In this document: piece by piece, positions 1-6,190 of the stretch | How positions within the stretch are numbered: position 1 is the stretch's first letter | Layout: every line of letters starts with the position of its first letter | From: CAMPJU01 sp046566095 | Lineage (GTDB): Bacteria > Pseudomonadota > Gammaproteobacteria > Xanthomonadales > Xanthomonadaceae | Direction: 5' to 3' | Assembly (NCBI GenBank): GCA_046566095.1 | Contig: JBKHXI010000109.1 | Coordinates: 1 to 9,916 of the forward strand | Length of the DNA: 9,916 nucleotides | Made by a program: the position numbers and the translations under genes | The notes under the pieces: model-generated | Seen by the model: the letters and a program-made list of their open reading frames with translations, nothing else | Told to the model about the DNA's origin: nothing | Database searches by the model: none

Positions 1-617
1 TGGCCGCAGCCCAGGAAGCCGCGGTGCGCCGACAGCGGCGAGGGGTGCGGGGCCTTGAGCACCCGGTGCCGGCGCGGATCGACCACCGCGCCCTTCTTCT
101 GCGCGTAGCTGCCCCACAGCAGGAACACCAGGCCCTCGCGCTGTGCGGCCAGGGTGCGCACCACGTGGTCGGTGAAGCCCTCCCAGCCGCGGCCGGCGTG
201 GGCGCCGGCGCGGCCCTCCTCCACGGTCAGCACCGCGTTGAGCAGCAGCACGCCCTGCCGCGCCCAGGGCATCAGCCAGCCGTGGTCCGGCCGCGGCAGG
301 CCGAGGTCGCGCTGCAGCTCCCGGTAGACGTTGTCGAGCGAGGGCGGCACCGGCACCCCGGGCCGGACCGAGAAGCACAGGCCGTGGGCCTGGCCGGGGC
401 CGTGGTAGGGATCCTGGCCGAGCACCACGACCTTGACCGCCGCGAAGGGGGTGGCGTCGAGCGCGGCGAAGATCTCCGGGCCGGGCGGGTAGACCCGGGC
501 GCCGGCGGCCTTGCGCTGGCGCAGGAAGGCGGCCAGCGCGCGCATGTCCTCGCGCTGCAGGTAGTCGCCGACCCGCGCCTTCCACGACGGTTCCAGCCGG
601 ATCCGGTCATCGCCCAT
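1..617 (-). CDS. ung: Uracil-DNA glycosylase, family 1 (3' end outside window)
   Basis: Removes uracil from DNA by cleaving the N-glycosidic bond, the first step of base-excision repair of deaminated cytosine or misincorporated dUMP. The visible 205 residues begin MGDDRIRLEPSWK. They contain the water-activating motif GQDPYH at residues 67-72 (catalytic Asp69, equivalent to E. coli Asp64), the uracil-binding stretch LLLNAVLTV near 124-132, and the minor-groove intercalation loop HPSPLS at 191-196 (His191, equivalent to E. coli His187). E. coli Ung has 229 residues, so only a short C-terminal piece should be missing, cut off by the window edge. The start is the first ATG that includes the conserved LEPSWK region. 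No Shine-Dalgarno sequence precedes it; instead a TACAAT hexamer lies 7 bases upstream, suggesting a leaderless mRNA. All key residues seen are intact, so family assignment is very secure. Confidence 0.97.
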   Translation of the reverse strand, partial: MGDDRIRLEPSWKARVGDYLQREDMRALAAFLRQRKAAGARVYPPGPEIFAALDATPFAAVKVVVLGQDPYHGPGQAHGLCFSVRPGVPVPPSLDNVYRELQRDLGLPRPDHGWLMPWARQGVLLLNAVLTVEEGRAGAHAGRGWEGFTDHVVRTLAAQREGLVFLLWGSYAQKKGAVVDPRRHRVLKAPHPSPLSAHRGFLGCG

Positions 618-623
618 GCCCGC

Positions 624-629
624 ATTGTA
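624..629 (-). promoter_or_regulatory. Candidate -10 element of ung (possible leaderless transcript)
   Basis: On the minus strand TACAAT matches the sigma70 -10 consensus at 5 of 6 positions and ends 7 bases before the ung ATG, so transcription would start at or within a base or two of the start codon. No convincing -35 hexamer is visible 16-18 bases upstream, and no purine-rich ribosome site precedes the ATG. The adjoining CTCCTAC also resembles the head of the local REP family read in reverse, so part of the match could come from a decayed REP unit. Inference only. Confidence 0.35.
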
Positions 630-678
630 GGAGGCGACGCGGGCGCGTCCGCGCGCGACGGCCGCCGCCCGCGACGAC

Positions 679-757
679 GTAGGAGCGCCCCATGGGCGCG
701 ATGCCCGCGCCGTGCCGGATCGCCGGGCAGGCCATCGCGGGCAAGGCCCGCTCCTAC
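679..757. repeat. Inverted pair of GTAG-type REP units (BIME-like)
   Basis: Unit A (679-702, plus) has head GTAGGA, a perfect 6-bp stem GCGCCC/GGGCGC around loop CAT, then GAT. Unit B (734-757, minus) has the same head GTAGGA and trailer GAT but stem GCGGGC/GCCCGC around loop CTT. Stem bases differ in a compensatory way while head and loop are kept, so RNA or single-strand DNA folding appears to be under selection. This is the pattern of GTAG-headed REP elements, such as the SMAG family of Stenotrophomonas, which are mobilised by TnpA-REP (RAYT) enzymes. No RAYT gene is in the window. The pair lies between the response regulator and ung, both on the minus strand, where it may affect mRNA 3' ends. 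Confidence 0.85.
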
Positions 758-808
758 GAGGCGGCGTGGGGCGAGACGGCCGGGCACCTGCGACGATGCG
801 CCCGTTCC

Positions 809-832
809 GTAGGAGCGCCCCTTGGGCGCGAT
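809..832 (+). repeat. GTAG-type REP unit, direct copy of the first
   Basis: GTAGGA head at 809-814, stem 815-820 with 824-829, loop CTT at 821-823, then GAT. The 32 bases 809-840 match 679-710 at all but one position (A692 versus T822, in the loop). It lies about 40 bases beyond the stop of the response regulator gene, so on the minus strand it would sit in the 3' untranslated region of the ftsEX-regulator mRNA. Confidence 0.85.
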
Positions 833-870
833 GCCCGCGCCCATGGGTGCGGGGACGCGGCGGCGGGCGG

Positions 871-1722
871 TCAGGCGAAGTCGCGGGTCTCGGGCAGGCG
901 CGACAGGCGCAGCTGGAACAGGGCCTTGGTGACCAGCAGGCGTTCCTCGATCGGCTTGAGCACCAGGTCGTTGGCGCCCTCGCGCAGCAGGCCGCTCTGG
1001 TTGTCGCGGTTGGCGTCGCCGGTCATCACCAGCACCGGCAGCCGGCGCTTGCCGTAGCCGAACTCGCCGCGGATCCGGGCCAGCAGGTCGCGGCCGCTGA
1101 GCGCGCCCTTGAGGTAGACGTCGGTCAGGACCAGGTCGGTGCCGATGTCGCCCGGGCCCTGCGGGTCGCCGCGGTGCCGCTCCAGGTACGCCAGCGCGTC
1201 CTCGCCGTCGGCGAAATGCTGCACCACCATCCCGCAGCGCTCGAGCATGCGCTTGGTGGCCGCCGCCACCACCCGGCTGTCCTCGACGTAGAGCACGCGC
1301 GCGCCCGGGATCGGCTGCGGCTGCACGTAGCCGCGCACGAAGGCGGCCAGCGCCTGGTGGCCGAGCGCCTTGTCGAAATGGTCGGTGACGTCCTCGCCCA
1401 GGCTGCGGTCCTCGAGCCGGGCCTGGGCCTCGCCGGACACCACGATCACCGGCACGTAGGCCTGGCCGGCGGCTTCGCGCACCAGCCGCGCCAGCTGCAG
1501 GCCGTCGCCGTCGGGCAGCGCCAGCGCGGTGGTGACCAGGTCGACCGGGCCGGTGGCCAGCACGTTGCGGGCGTCGGCCAGTCCGCCGCAGGCCAGCACC
1601 TCGACCCCGGGCAGCTCGCGCGCGAGCACGTCGCCGATCAGCTTGCGCACCAGCCGCGAGCCGTCGACGACCATCACCCGCGGGGCGTCGCTGACCAGGT
1701 GGCGCAGGTCGTTGGGCTGCAT
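871..1722 (-). CDS. Response regulator with two receiver domains, first one degenerate
   Basis: A 283-residue protein with two CheY-like receiver domains and no DNA-binding or enzymatic output domain. REC1 spans about 15-130 and REC2 about 142-270. REC2 has the full acidic/phosphorylation set: Glu147-Asp148, phospho-acceptor Asp201 (motif DLVLTDVYL), Thr234 and Lys256. In REC1 the matching stretch DLVTTALALPDGDG has Ala66 where the acceptor Asp belongs, and the acidic pair is Asp20-Gly21, although Ser96 and Lys118 remain, so REC1 probably cannot be phosphorylated on Asp. The protein probably acts by protein-protein contact or in a phosphorelay; its partner kinase is not in the window. Its ATG follows the ftsX stop after six bases, with no clear ribosome site of its own, so translation is probably coupled to ftsX. 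I recognise the fold but not a named orthologue. Confidence 0.9.
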   Translation of the reverse strand: MQPNDLRHLVSDAPRVMVVDGSRLVRKLIGDVLARELPGVEVLACGGLADARNVLATGPVDLVTTALALPDGDGLQLARLVREAAGQAYVPVIVVSGEAQARLEDRSLGEDVTDHFDKALGHQALAAFVRGYVQPQPIPGARVLYVEDSRVVAAATKRMLERCGMVVQHFADGEDALAYLERHRGDPQGPGDIGTDLVLTDVYLKGALSGRDLLARIRGEFGYGKRRLPVLVMTGDANRDNQSGLLREGANDLVLKPIEERLLVTKALFQLRLSRLPETRDFA

Positions 1723-1728
1723 GGCCGC

Positions 1729-2745
1729 TCAGGTCCCGGTGGGCCGGGTCTGGCGCAGGAAGTGGCCGGTGACCACCCCGGCGCCGAGCCAGCCGAGCAC
1801 GGTCGCGCCCAGCAGCACCGCGAGCGTGCGCGCCGCATCGAAGCCGGCCAGGGCGAAACCGCTGCCGTAGCTGGCGGCCAGTTCCGCCAGCGGCGCGCGC
1901 AGCGCCGCGCCGGCCGCCGCCAGCAGGCCCAGGGCGAGCGCGCCCGCGGCCAGCCCGTACCAGGCGCCCAGGTACAGGAAGGGGCGGCGGATGAAGCCGT
2001 CGGTGGCGCCGAGCAGCTGCAGCACCCCGATCTCCTCGCGCCGCGACTGGATGTCCAGGCGCACCGTGTTGCCGACCACCAGCAGCGCGCCCAGCCCCAG
2101 CAGCGCGGCCAGCACCCAGGCCACCCGGCCGCCGAAGCGCAGCCAGCCGTCCAGGCGCTGGCGCCATTGCGCGTCGTGCTGCACCAGCGCCGCCTCCGGC
2201 AGCGCGCGCAGGGTGTCGGCGACCCGCAGCTCGTCGCCGGCGGGCACCACCTGCAGCAGCCAGGGCAGGGGGTTGTCGGCCGGATCGGCCAGCGCCAGGG
2301 CGTCGATCGCCTCGCCGAGCCCGTCGACCGCGCGCAGCTGCGCCAGGCCCTCGGCCGGCGCCACCGCCTCGACCGCGGCCACGTCCTCGCGCGCGGCCAG
2401 TTCCGCCGCCAGCGCGCGGGCGCGGGCCGCGTCGACGCCCTCGGCCAGGAACACGTCGATGCGCCGCGATTCCTGGGCGCTGCCTGCGAAGCGCTGGACG
2501 TTGTCGAGCACCAGCCACAAGCCCAGCGGCAGGGCCAGCGCCACCGCCATCACGCCGATGGTCAGCAGCGTCGCCCAGGGCCGCCGGACGAAGCGGCCGA
2601 GGCTGGACACGAAGCTGTAGAGGTGGTGGTCGAGCCAGGTCAGGGGGCCGCCGCGCCCGCGCAGGCCCGGCGGATGCCCGCCCGGGCCGCGCGCGCCGGG
2701 CCCGCCCGCGTCGTGCCCGGCCTGCACCACGCGCGCCTCATTCAT
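1729..2745 (-). CDS. ftsX: Cell division ABC-transporter-like permease FtsX
   Basis: Inner-membrane partner of the FtsE ATPase. In E. coli the complex sits in the divisome and controls septal peptidoglycan hydrolysis through EnvC. The 338 residues show the FtsX layout: a Gly/Pro-rich cytoplasmic N-terminus (1-35), TM1 about 59-80, a large periplasmic domain about 81-205, TM2 about 207-227, a cytoplasmic loop with the conserved SRREEIGVLQLLGATDGFI (234-252), TM3 about 258-281, a short external loop and TM4 about 307-327. The start ATG overlaps the ftsE stop in ATGAATGA (8-base overlap), and a GAGGA ribosome site inside ftsE (2754-2758) stands 8 bases before it, so the two proteins are translationally coupled. 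Length is close to E. coli FtsX (352). Gene order ftsE-ftsX is the usual one, but neither ftsY upstream nor rpoH downstream, the E. coli neighbours, is present. Confidence 0.97.
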   Translation of the reverse strand: MNEARVVQAGHDAGGPGARGPGGHPPGLRGRGGPLTWLDHHLYSFVSSLGRFVRRPWATLLTIGVMAVALALPLGLWLVLDNVQRFAGSAQESRRIDVFLAEGVDAARARALAAELAAREDVAAVEAVAPAEGLAQLRAVDGLGEAIDALALADPADNPLPWLLQVVPAGDELRVADTLRALPEAALVQHDAQWRQRLDGWLRFGGRVAWVLAALLGLGALLVVGNTVRLDIQSRREEIGVLQLLGATDGFIRRPFLYLGAWYGLAAGALALGLLAAAGAALRAPLAELAASYGSGFALAGFDAARTLAVLLGATVLGWLGAGVVTGHFLRQTRPTGT

Positions 2746-3427
2746 CGGCCAGGTCCTCGGGCGCGATGTCGTCGGCCAGGCGGCCGTGGTCGAGCACCAG
2801 CACGCGCTTGCGCATGCGCTTGACCAGGCCCAGGTCGTGGCTGGCGACCAGCACGCTGGTGCCGCGCTCGGGCAGCGCCGCGAACAGCGCCATGATCTCG
2901 CCCGACAGGGTCGGGTCGAGGTTGCCGGTGGGCTCGTCGGCCACCAGCAGCGCCGGCTCGGCGACGATCGCGCGGGCGATGCCCACGCGCTGCTGCTCGC
3001 CCGCCGACAGCTGGGTGGGCAGGGCGCGGGCGCGTTCGCCCAGGCCGAGCCGGTCGAGGATCGCGCGCACCCGCTTGCCGATCTCCGCCCGCGACAGTCC
3101 GCGCAGGATCAGCGGCAGCGCCACGTTCTCGGCCACGCTGCGGTCGGTCAGCAGGCGGTGGTCCTGGTAGACGCTGCCGACCGCGCGCCGGTGCAGCGCC
3201 ACCTTGCGCCCGCGCACCTTCAGCAGGTTGCGCTCGCGGAACAGGACCGCGCCGCGGCTGGGGCGCTCGGCCAGCTGGATCAGCTTGAGCAGGGTGCTCT
3301 TGCCGGCCCCCGAATGGCCGGTGACGAACAGCATCTCGCCGGCCTCCACCTCGAAGCTCACGTCCTCCAGCGCGGCGCGGCCGCCGGGATACTGCTTGCT
3401 GACGTTGTCGAAGCGCAGGACGGGCAT
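2738..3427 (-). CDS. ftsE: Cell division ATP-binding protein FtsE
   Basis: ABC-type ATPase that works with FtsX at the division septum; ATP hydrolysis is thought to drive the periplasmic conformational change that activates cell-wall amidases. The 229-residue protein (E. coli FtsE has 222) shows all ABC motifs: Walker A GHSGAGKST at 37-45 (Lys43), Q-loop Gln88 in VYQDHRLL, signature LSAGEQQRV at 140-148, Walker B LLVADEP at 160-166 (Asp164, Glu165), and H-switch His197. FDNVSKQYPGG near the N-terminus is typical of the family. I chose the ATG at 3427 because the family begins just before this motif. A longer in-frame start at 3493 would add an alanine-rich, unconserved leader and would include a possible -10 hexamer. 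First gene of the ftsE-ftsX-response regulator operon. Confidence 0.97.
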   Translation of the reverse strand: MPVLRFDNVSKQYPGGRAALEDVSFEVEAGEMLFVTGHSGAGKSTLLKLIQLAERPSRGAVLFRERNLLKVRGRKVALHRRAVGSVYQDHRLLTDRSVAENVALPLILRGLSRAEIGKRVRAILDRLGLGERARALPTQLSAGEQQRVGIARAIVAEPALLVADEPTGNLDPTLSGEIMALFAALPERGTSVLVASHDLGLVKRMRKRVLVLDHGRLADDIAPEDLADE

Positions 3428-3454
3428 CGCCGGGCCGGGAGAGCGGATGCGGCA

Positions 3455-3483
3455 AGTATCGGCGGCGGCGGCGGCGAAGGCCA
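3455..3483 (-). promoter_or_regulatory. Weak candidate promoter for the ftsE operon
   Basis: On the minus strand TGGCCT (3483-3478) and GATACT (3460-3455) are 17 bases apart and match -35 and -10 consensus at 3 and 4 of 6 positions. Transcription would begin about 20 bases before the ftsE ATG. The spacing fits, but the hexamers are poor, so this is only a candidate. Confidence 0.25.
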
Positions 3484-3564
3484 GCGGCGCCACGCAGCGC
3501 CCGCTGCACGCAGCGTCCGCAGCGGCAGCGCGCGGCGCAGGGGCGGCAGCGCGCCCGCGCGGCG

Positions 3565-3588
3565 ATCGCGGGCAAGGCCCGCTCCTAC
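3565..3588 (-). repeat. GTAG-type REP unit, identical to the copy at 734-757
   Basis: The 24 bases are identical to 734-757: head GTAGGA (minus strand), stem GCGGGC/GCCCGC, loop CTT, trailer GAT. Just downstream on the plus strand, TTGCCCGCGA (3604-3613) is the inverse complement of TCGCGGGCAA (3566-3575), so a partial opposite-facing unit may follow. It lies in the 256-base gap between rhlB and ftsE, both minus strand; apart from the repeat, the weak ftsE promoter and a hairpin next to rhlB, I see nothing else in the gap. Confidence 0.85.
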
Positions 3589-3656
3589 GAATCGCGTCCC
3601 TCCTTGCCCGCGACCCGGCCGATGCCGAAGGGCGCGGCAGTTGCCGAACGGCCCGG

Positions 3657-3678
3657 CGGCGCGCCCGTCGGCGCGCCG
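3657..3678 (-). terminator. GC-rich hairpin just after rhlB
   Basis: GGCGCGCC occurs twice (3658-3665 and 3670-3677) around a four-base loop and with one more flanking pair gives a 9-bp stem, starting six bases after the rhlB stop. No U-tract follows on the minus strand, so it is not a classical intrinsic terminator. It could protect the mRNA 3' end or be chance in such GC-rich DNA. Confidence 0.3.
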
Positions 3679-3683
3679 GCGGC

Positions 3684-5570
3684 TCAGTGCTGGTTGCGCG
3701 GGGCGCGGGTGACCAGCGACTTCAGGCCGCGGCCGATGCGGCCGAGCAGCGACGGCGTCGCGGCTTCGCCGGCGCGCGCGGACGCAGGTTCGCCGGGCTT
3801 GCGGGCGGCCTGCCGCGCCGGCGGCCGCGGCGTCGGGGATTCGCCGGCGGCCGGCTGGCGCGGGGCGCTGCGCGGCTTCGGGGCGTTGCGTGGCCCGGCC
3901 TCGCCCTGCGCCCCGGGCGCGCTGCGTGGCCCCGGCGCGCCGCGCGGACCGGCCTCGGTGCGGTCGGCGCCTGCCTGCGGCGTCGTCCCGGCAGCGTCGA
4001 TGCGCTGGCCGCGCCGCCGGCGCCGGCGCTTGCGCGGCGGGCGCTCGCCCGGGCCGCCGTCCCCGGCGGCGCCGGATCCCGGCGCGGCGGCCGGCGTGGC
4101 TCCGGCGGCGGCCGCCGGCACGTGCGCGTCCGCAGCCGCGGACGCATCGGCGCCGGTGCCCGCAGCTGCGCCCGCCGCCGCTGCCGGATCCGCCGCATCG
4201 GCCCGCGGCCTGCGCGGGCGCGGCTCGCGGCGCGGGCCGCCCTCGCTCCGGGCCCTGCCGGGGCGCGGGCCGCCGCTGCGGCCGCCGCCGCGGCGCTCCT
4301 CGTCGGCGGCGCGCTGCTCGCGCGCCTCGCGGAAGATTTCGCTGATGCTCTCGGCGTCCTCGCCCTCGACGCGCTCGCGCGGCTTGCGCGGCAGCGCCTC
4401 GAGCAGGTCCGGCGTCACCCGCTCCACCGGGATCTTCTGCTCGATGAAGGCCTCGATGTCGGGCAGGCCCATCGCGTAGCGCTCGCAGGCGAAGCTGATC
4501 GCGTCGCCCTCGGCGCCCAGCCGCGCGGTGCGGCCGATGCGGTGCACGTAGTCCTCGGCGTCGAACGGCAGGTCGAAGTTGTAGACGTGGCTGACGCCGT
4601 CGATGTGCAGGCCGCGCGCGGCCACGTCGGTCGCCACCAGGATCTCCAGCTGGCCGGCCTGGAACTTCTTCAGCAGCGATTCGCGCTTCTTCTGCGGCAC
4701 GTCGCCCGACAGCACGCCGACCCGGTAGCCGGCCCGCTCCAGCGCCCGCGCCACCCGCTCCACCCAGGCCTTGGTGTTGACGAACACCATGGTGCGCGCG
4801 CCCTCGCTGCGCGAGAGCAGTCCGGTCAGCAGCGGGATCTTCTCCTCGTTGGCCGGGAAGTAGACCTTCTGCCGCACCCGGGCGGCGGTGATGGTCTCGG
4901 TCTCGACCACGATCTTCTCGGGCTCGTTCATGTGCTCGTAGGCGAGCTCGAGCACGCGGTGGCTCAGGGTGGCCGAGAACAGCAGGGTCTGGCGGACGGT
5001 GCGGATCGGCATGCGCCGCAGCAGGAAGCGGATGTCCTTGATGAAGCCCAGGTCGAACATGCGGTCGGCCTCGTCCAGCACGCAGGCCTCGCAGGCGTGC
5101 AGGCTCACCACCTTGTGCTGCTTGACGTAGTCGATCAGGCGGCCGGGGGTGGCGATGATCACGTCGGCGCCGGCCTGCAGGATCGAGCGCTGCTTGTCGT
5201 AGTCGACGCCGCCGTAGACCAGGGCGAACTTCAGGCCCAGGTCGGAGCCGAACCTGACCGCGTCCTTGTGGATCTGGATCGCCAGTTCGCGGGTCGGGGC
5301 CAGGATCAGGGCGCGCGGATCCTCGAGCCTGCGGTCGGCCAGCGCCGGCCGGGTCAGCAGCCGGTTCATCACCGCCACCAGGAAGGCCAGGGTCTTGCCG
5401 GTGCCGGTCTGGGCCTGGCCGGCGACGTCGCGGCCGGCCAGGGCCAGCGGCAGGGTCAGGGCCTGGATCGGGGTGCAGCGGGTGAAGCCGGCCGCTTCCA
5501 GGCCGGCGAGCAGGGCGGGATGCAGTTCGAACGAGTCGAACGTGATGTCGGTCAGGGGCTTGTCGCTCAT
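3684..5570 (-). CDS. rhlB: ATP-dependent DEAD-box RNA helicase RhlB
   Basis: Unwinds structured RNA for the RNA degradosome in gammaproteobacteria. The 628 residues carry every DEAD-box motif: Q-motif GFTRCTPIQ (28-36), motif I AQTGTGKT (53-60), Ia PTRELA (92-97), Ib TPGR (141-144), II DEAD (166-169), III SAT (199-201), IV MVFVNT (261-266), V ATDVAARGLHID (313-324) and VI HRIGRTAR (343-350). After about residue 425 comes a roughly 200-residue low-complexity tail rich in Arg, Pro, Ala and Gly, with a KRRRRRR patch (514-520), four PR(G/S/N)AP repeats (542-570) and a C-terminal PSLLGRIGRGLKSLV (606-620). E. coli RhlB is only 421 residues; xanthomonad RhlB proteins have such a tail. The ATG has GAGGA just upstream (5574-5578) and starts the conserved MSDKPLTDI. 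Divergent from trxA-rho, as in E. coli. Confidence 0.97.
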   Translation of the reverse strand: MSDKPLTDITFDSFELHPALLAGLEAAGFTRCTPIQALTLPLALAGRDVAGQAQTGTGKTLAFLVAVMNRLLTRPALADRRLEDPRALILAPTRELAIQIHKDAVRFGSDLGLKFALVYGGVDYDKQRSILQAGADVIIATPGRLIDYVKQHKVVSLHACEACVLDEADRMFDLGFIKDIRFLLRRMPIRTVRQTLLFSATLSHRVLELAYEHMNEPEKIVVETETITAARVRQKVYFPANEEKIPLLTGLLSRSEGARTMVFVNTKAWVERVARALERAGYRVGVLSGDVPQKKRESLLKKFQAGQLEILVATDVAARGLHIDGVSHVYNFDLPFDAEDYVHRIGRTARLGAEGDAISFACERYAMGLPDIEAFIEQKIPVERVTPDLLEALPRKPRERVEGEDAESISEIFREAREQRAADEERRGGGRSGGPRPGRARSEGGPRREPRPRRPRADAADPAAAAGAAAGTGADASAAADAHVPAAAAGATPAAAPGSGAAGDGGPGERPPRKRRRRRRGQRIDAAGTTPQAGADRTEAGPRGAPGPRSAPGAQGEAGPRNAPKPRSAPRQPAAGESPTPRPPARQAARKPGEPASARAGEAATPSLLGRIGRGLKSLVTRAPRNQH

Positions 5571-5670
5571 GCGTCCTCGGATCGCGCGGTCGGCGCTGGA
5601 TGGGGCGGTGCTTGCGCGGGTGGCGCCGGCGCAGCAGACTGCCGGGGGGTCGGCCAGTGTCTCGTCCTGA

Positions 5671-5699
5671 CCGCAGCTGCGGCGGCTTGAAGCCGCCGC
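5671..5699. repeat. Overlapping palindromes between rhlB and trxA
   Basis: CCGCAGCTGCGG (5671-5682) is a perfect 12-base palindrome. It overlaps a second inverted repeat of 10-bp arms, GCGGCGGCTT and AAGCCGCCGC, around a single G (5679-5699). Both lie in the 214-base divergent gap, near the only AT-richer promoter-like stretch. They could be an operator for one or both divergent genes or a leader hairpin of rhlB. No regulator family is recognised. Confidence 0.5.
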
Positions 5700-5717
5700 G
5701 AAACGCCCCAGTTTAAC
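5687..5717 (+). promoter_or_regulatory. Weak candidate trxA promoter
   Basis: TTGAAG (5687-5692) and TTTAAC (5712-5717) match -35 and -10 consensus at 4 of 6 each, but the 19-base spacer is long. The stretch is the most AT-rich part of the divergent gap. A start near 5724 would give a leader of about 60 bases. The -35 lies inside the inverted repeat at 5679-5699, which would suit repression. Confidence 0.25.
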
Positions 5718-5773
5718 GCAAACCCCCATCGCCACCCGGGCCGGCCGCCACATGCCGGGGCCGCGCCCGCCGC

Positions 5774-5779
5774 AGGAGG
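5774..5779 (+). promoter_or_regulatory. Ribosome binding site that fixes the trxA GTG start
   Basis: AGGAGG, a perfect Shine-Dalgarno core, lies five bases before GTG at 5785. The upstream in-frame ATG at 5752 has no such site and would add 11 unconserved residues, so GTG is the start. Confidence 0.85.
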
Positions 5780-5784
5780 ACTTC

Positions 5785-6111
5785 GTGAGCGACAAGATCA
5801 GGCACGTCGGCGACGCCGACTTCGACAGCGCGGTGCTGCAGTCCGACCGGCCGGTGCTGGTCGATTTCTGGGCCGAATGGTGCGGCCCCTGCAAGATGAT
5901 CGCCCCGGCGCTGGACGAGCTGGCCGAGGCCTACGACGGCAAGGTCACGATCGCCAAGGTCAACGTGGACCACAACCGGCAGACGGCGCTCAAGTACCAC
6001 GTGCGCTCGATCCCGATGCTGCTGCTGTTCAAGGACGGCCAGGTCCAGGCCACCCAGGTCGGCGCGGTGGGCAAGGCGCAGCTGCAGCAGATGCTCGACA
6101 AGGCGGTCTGA
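5785..6111 (+). CDS. trxA: Thioredoxin 1
   Basis: Small cytoplasmic protein-disulfide reductase, reduced by thioredoxin reductase and supplying electrons to ribonucleotide reductase, PAPS reductase, methionine sulfoxide reductases and others. The 108 residues match the classical length. The active site is WCGPC at 32-36 (Cys33, Cys36) in FWAEWCGPCKMIAP, with buried Asp27, cis-Pro77 in SIPML and the C-terminal GAVGKAQL typical of bacterial Trx1. Start is GTG with a perfect AGGAGG site. It is divergent from rhlB and 234 bases ahead of rho on the same strand, the same order as E. coli rhlB/trxA-rho. Transcription may continue into rho unless stopped in the leader, where a large hairpin lies 39 bases past the trxA stop. 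No anomalies. Confidence 0.98.
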   Translation: MSDKIRHVGDADFDSAVLQSDRPVLVDFWAEWCGPCKMIAPALDELAEAYDGKVTIAKVNVDHNRQTALKYHVRSIPMLLLFKDGQVQATQVGAVGKAQLQQMLDKAV

Positions 6112-6150
6112 GCCCGCCCGCGGGCCCCGGCCCCCGCCGGCCCGAGCTGA

Positions 6151-6190
6151 ACCGCCGCCGCGCGCCGCTTGCGCGCGGCGGCGCGGCGGT
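6151..6190 (+). terminator. Strong hairpin between trxA and rho
   Basis: An 8-bp inner stem CCGCGCGC/GCGCGCGG around a five-base loop (CGCTT) is extended by a 7-bp outer stem ACCGCCG/CGGCGGT, with a five-base bulge on the 3' side. The following sequence is GCTAGTTTCC, with only three U residues in a row, so intrinsic termination would be inefficient. It may stabilise the trxA 3' end or act as an attenuator. It overlaps the proposed rho promoter. Confidence 0.5.

Noticed and set aside
679..840. CRISPR-like repeats
   Set aside because: Units occur in both orientations, are irregularly spaced and fold as single hairpins with a GTAG head, which is REP architecture; no cas genes are present.
272..2518. 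A 748-codon minus-strand frame covering parts of ung, the response regulator and ftsX
   Set aside because: Arg/Ala/Gly-rich shadow in another frame of three well-supported genes.
712..2823. A 703-codon plus-strand frame opposite the response regulator and ftsX
   Set aside because: Gln/His/Arg-rich mirror of GC-biased codons; begins inside a REP unit and has no recognisable domain.
3428..3493. Longer ftsE beginning at 3493
   Set aside because: Adds an Ala-rich, unconserved leader ahead of the normal family start and has no better ribosome site.
3204..5690. An 828-codon open frame on the plus strand, antisense to rhlB and ftsE
   Set aside because: Its translation is low-complexity Ala/Arg/Gly and His/Gln-rich with no family motif, and it lies opposite two clear genes. 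Long antisense frames are expected at this G+C content.
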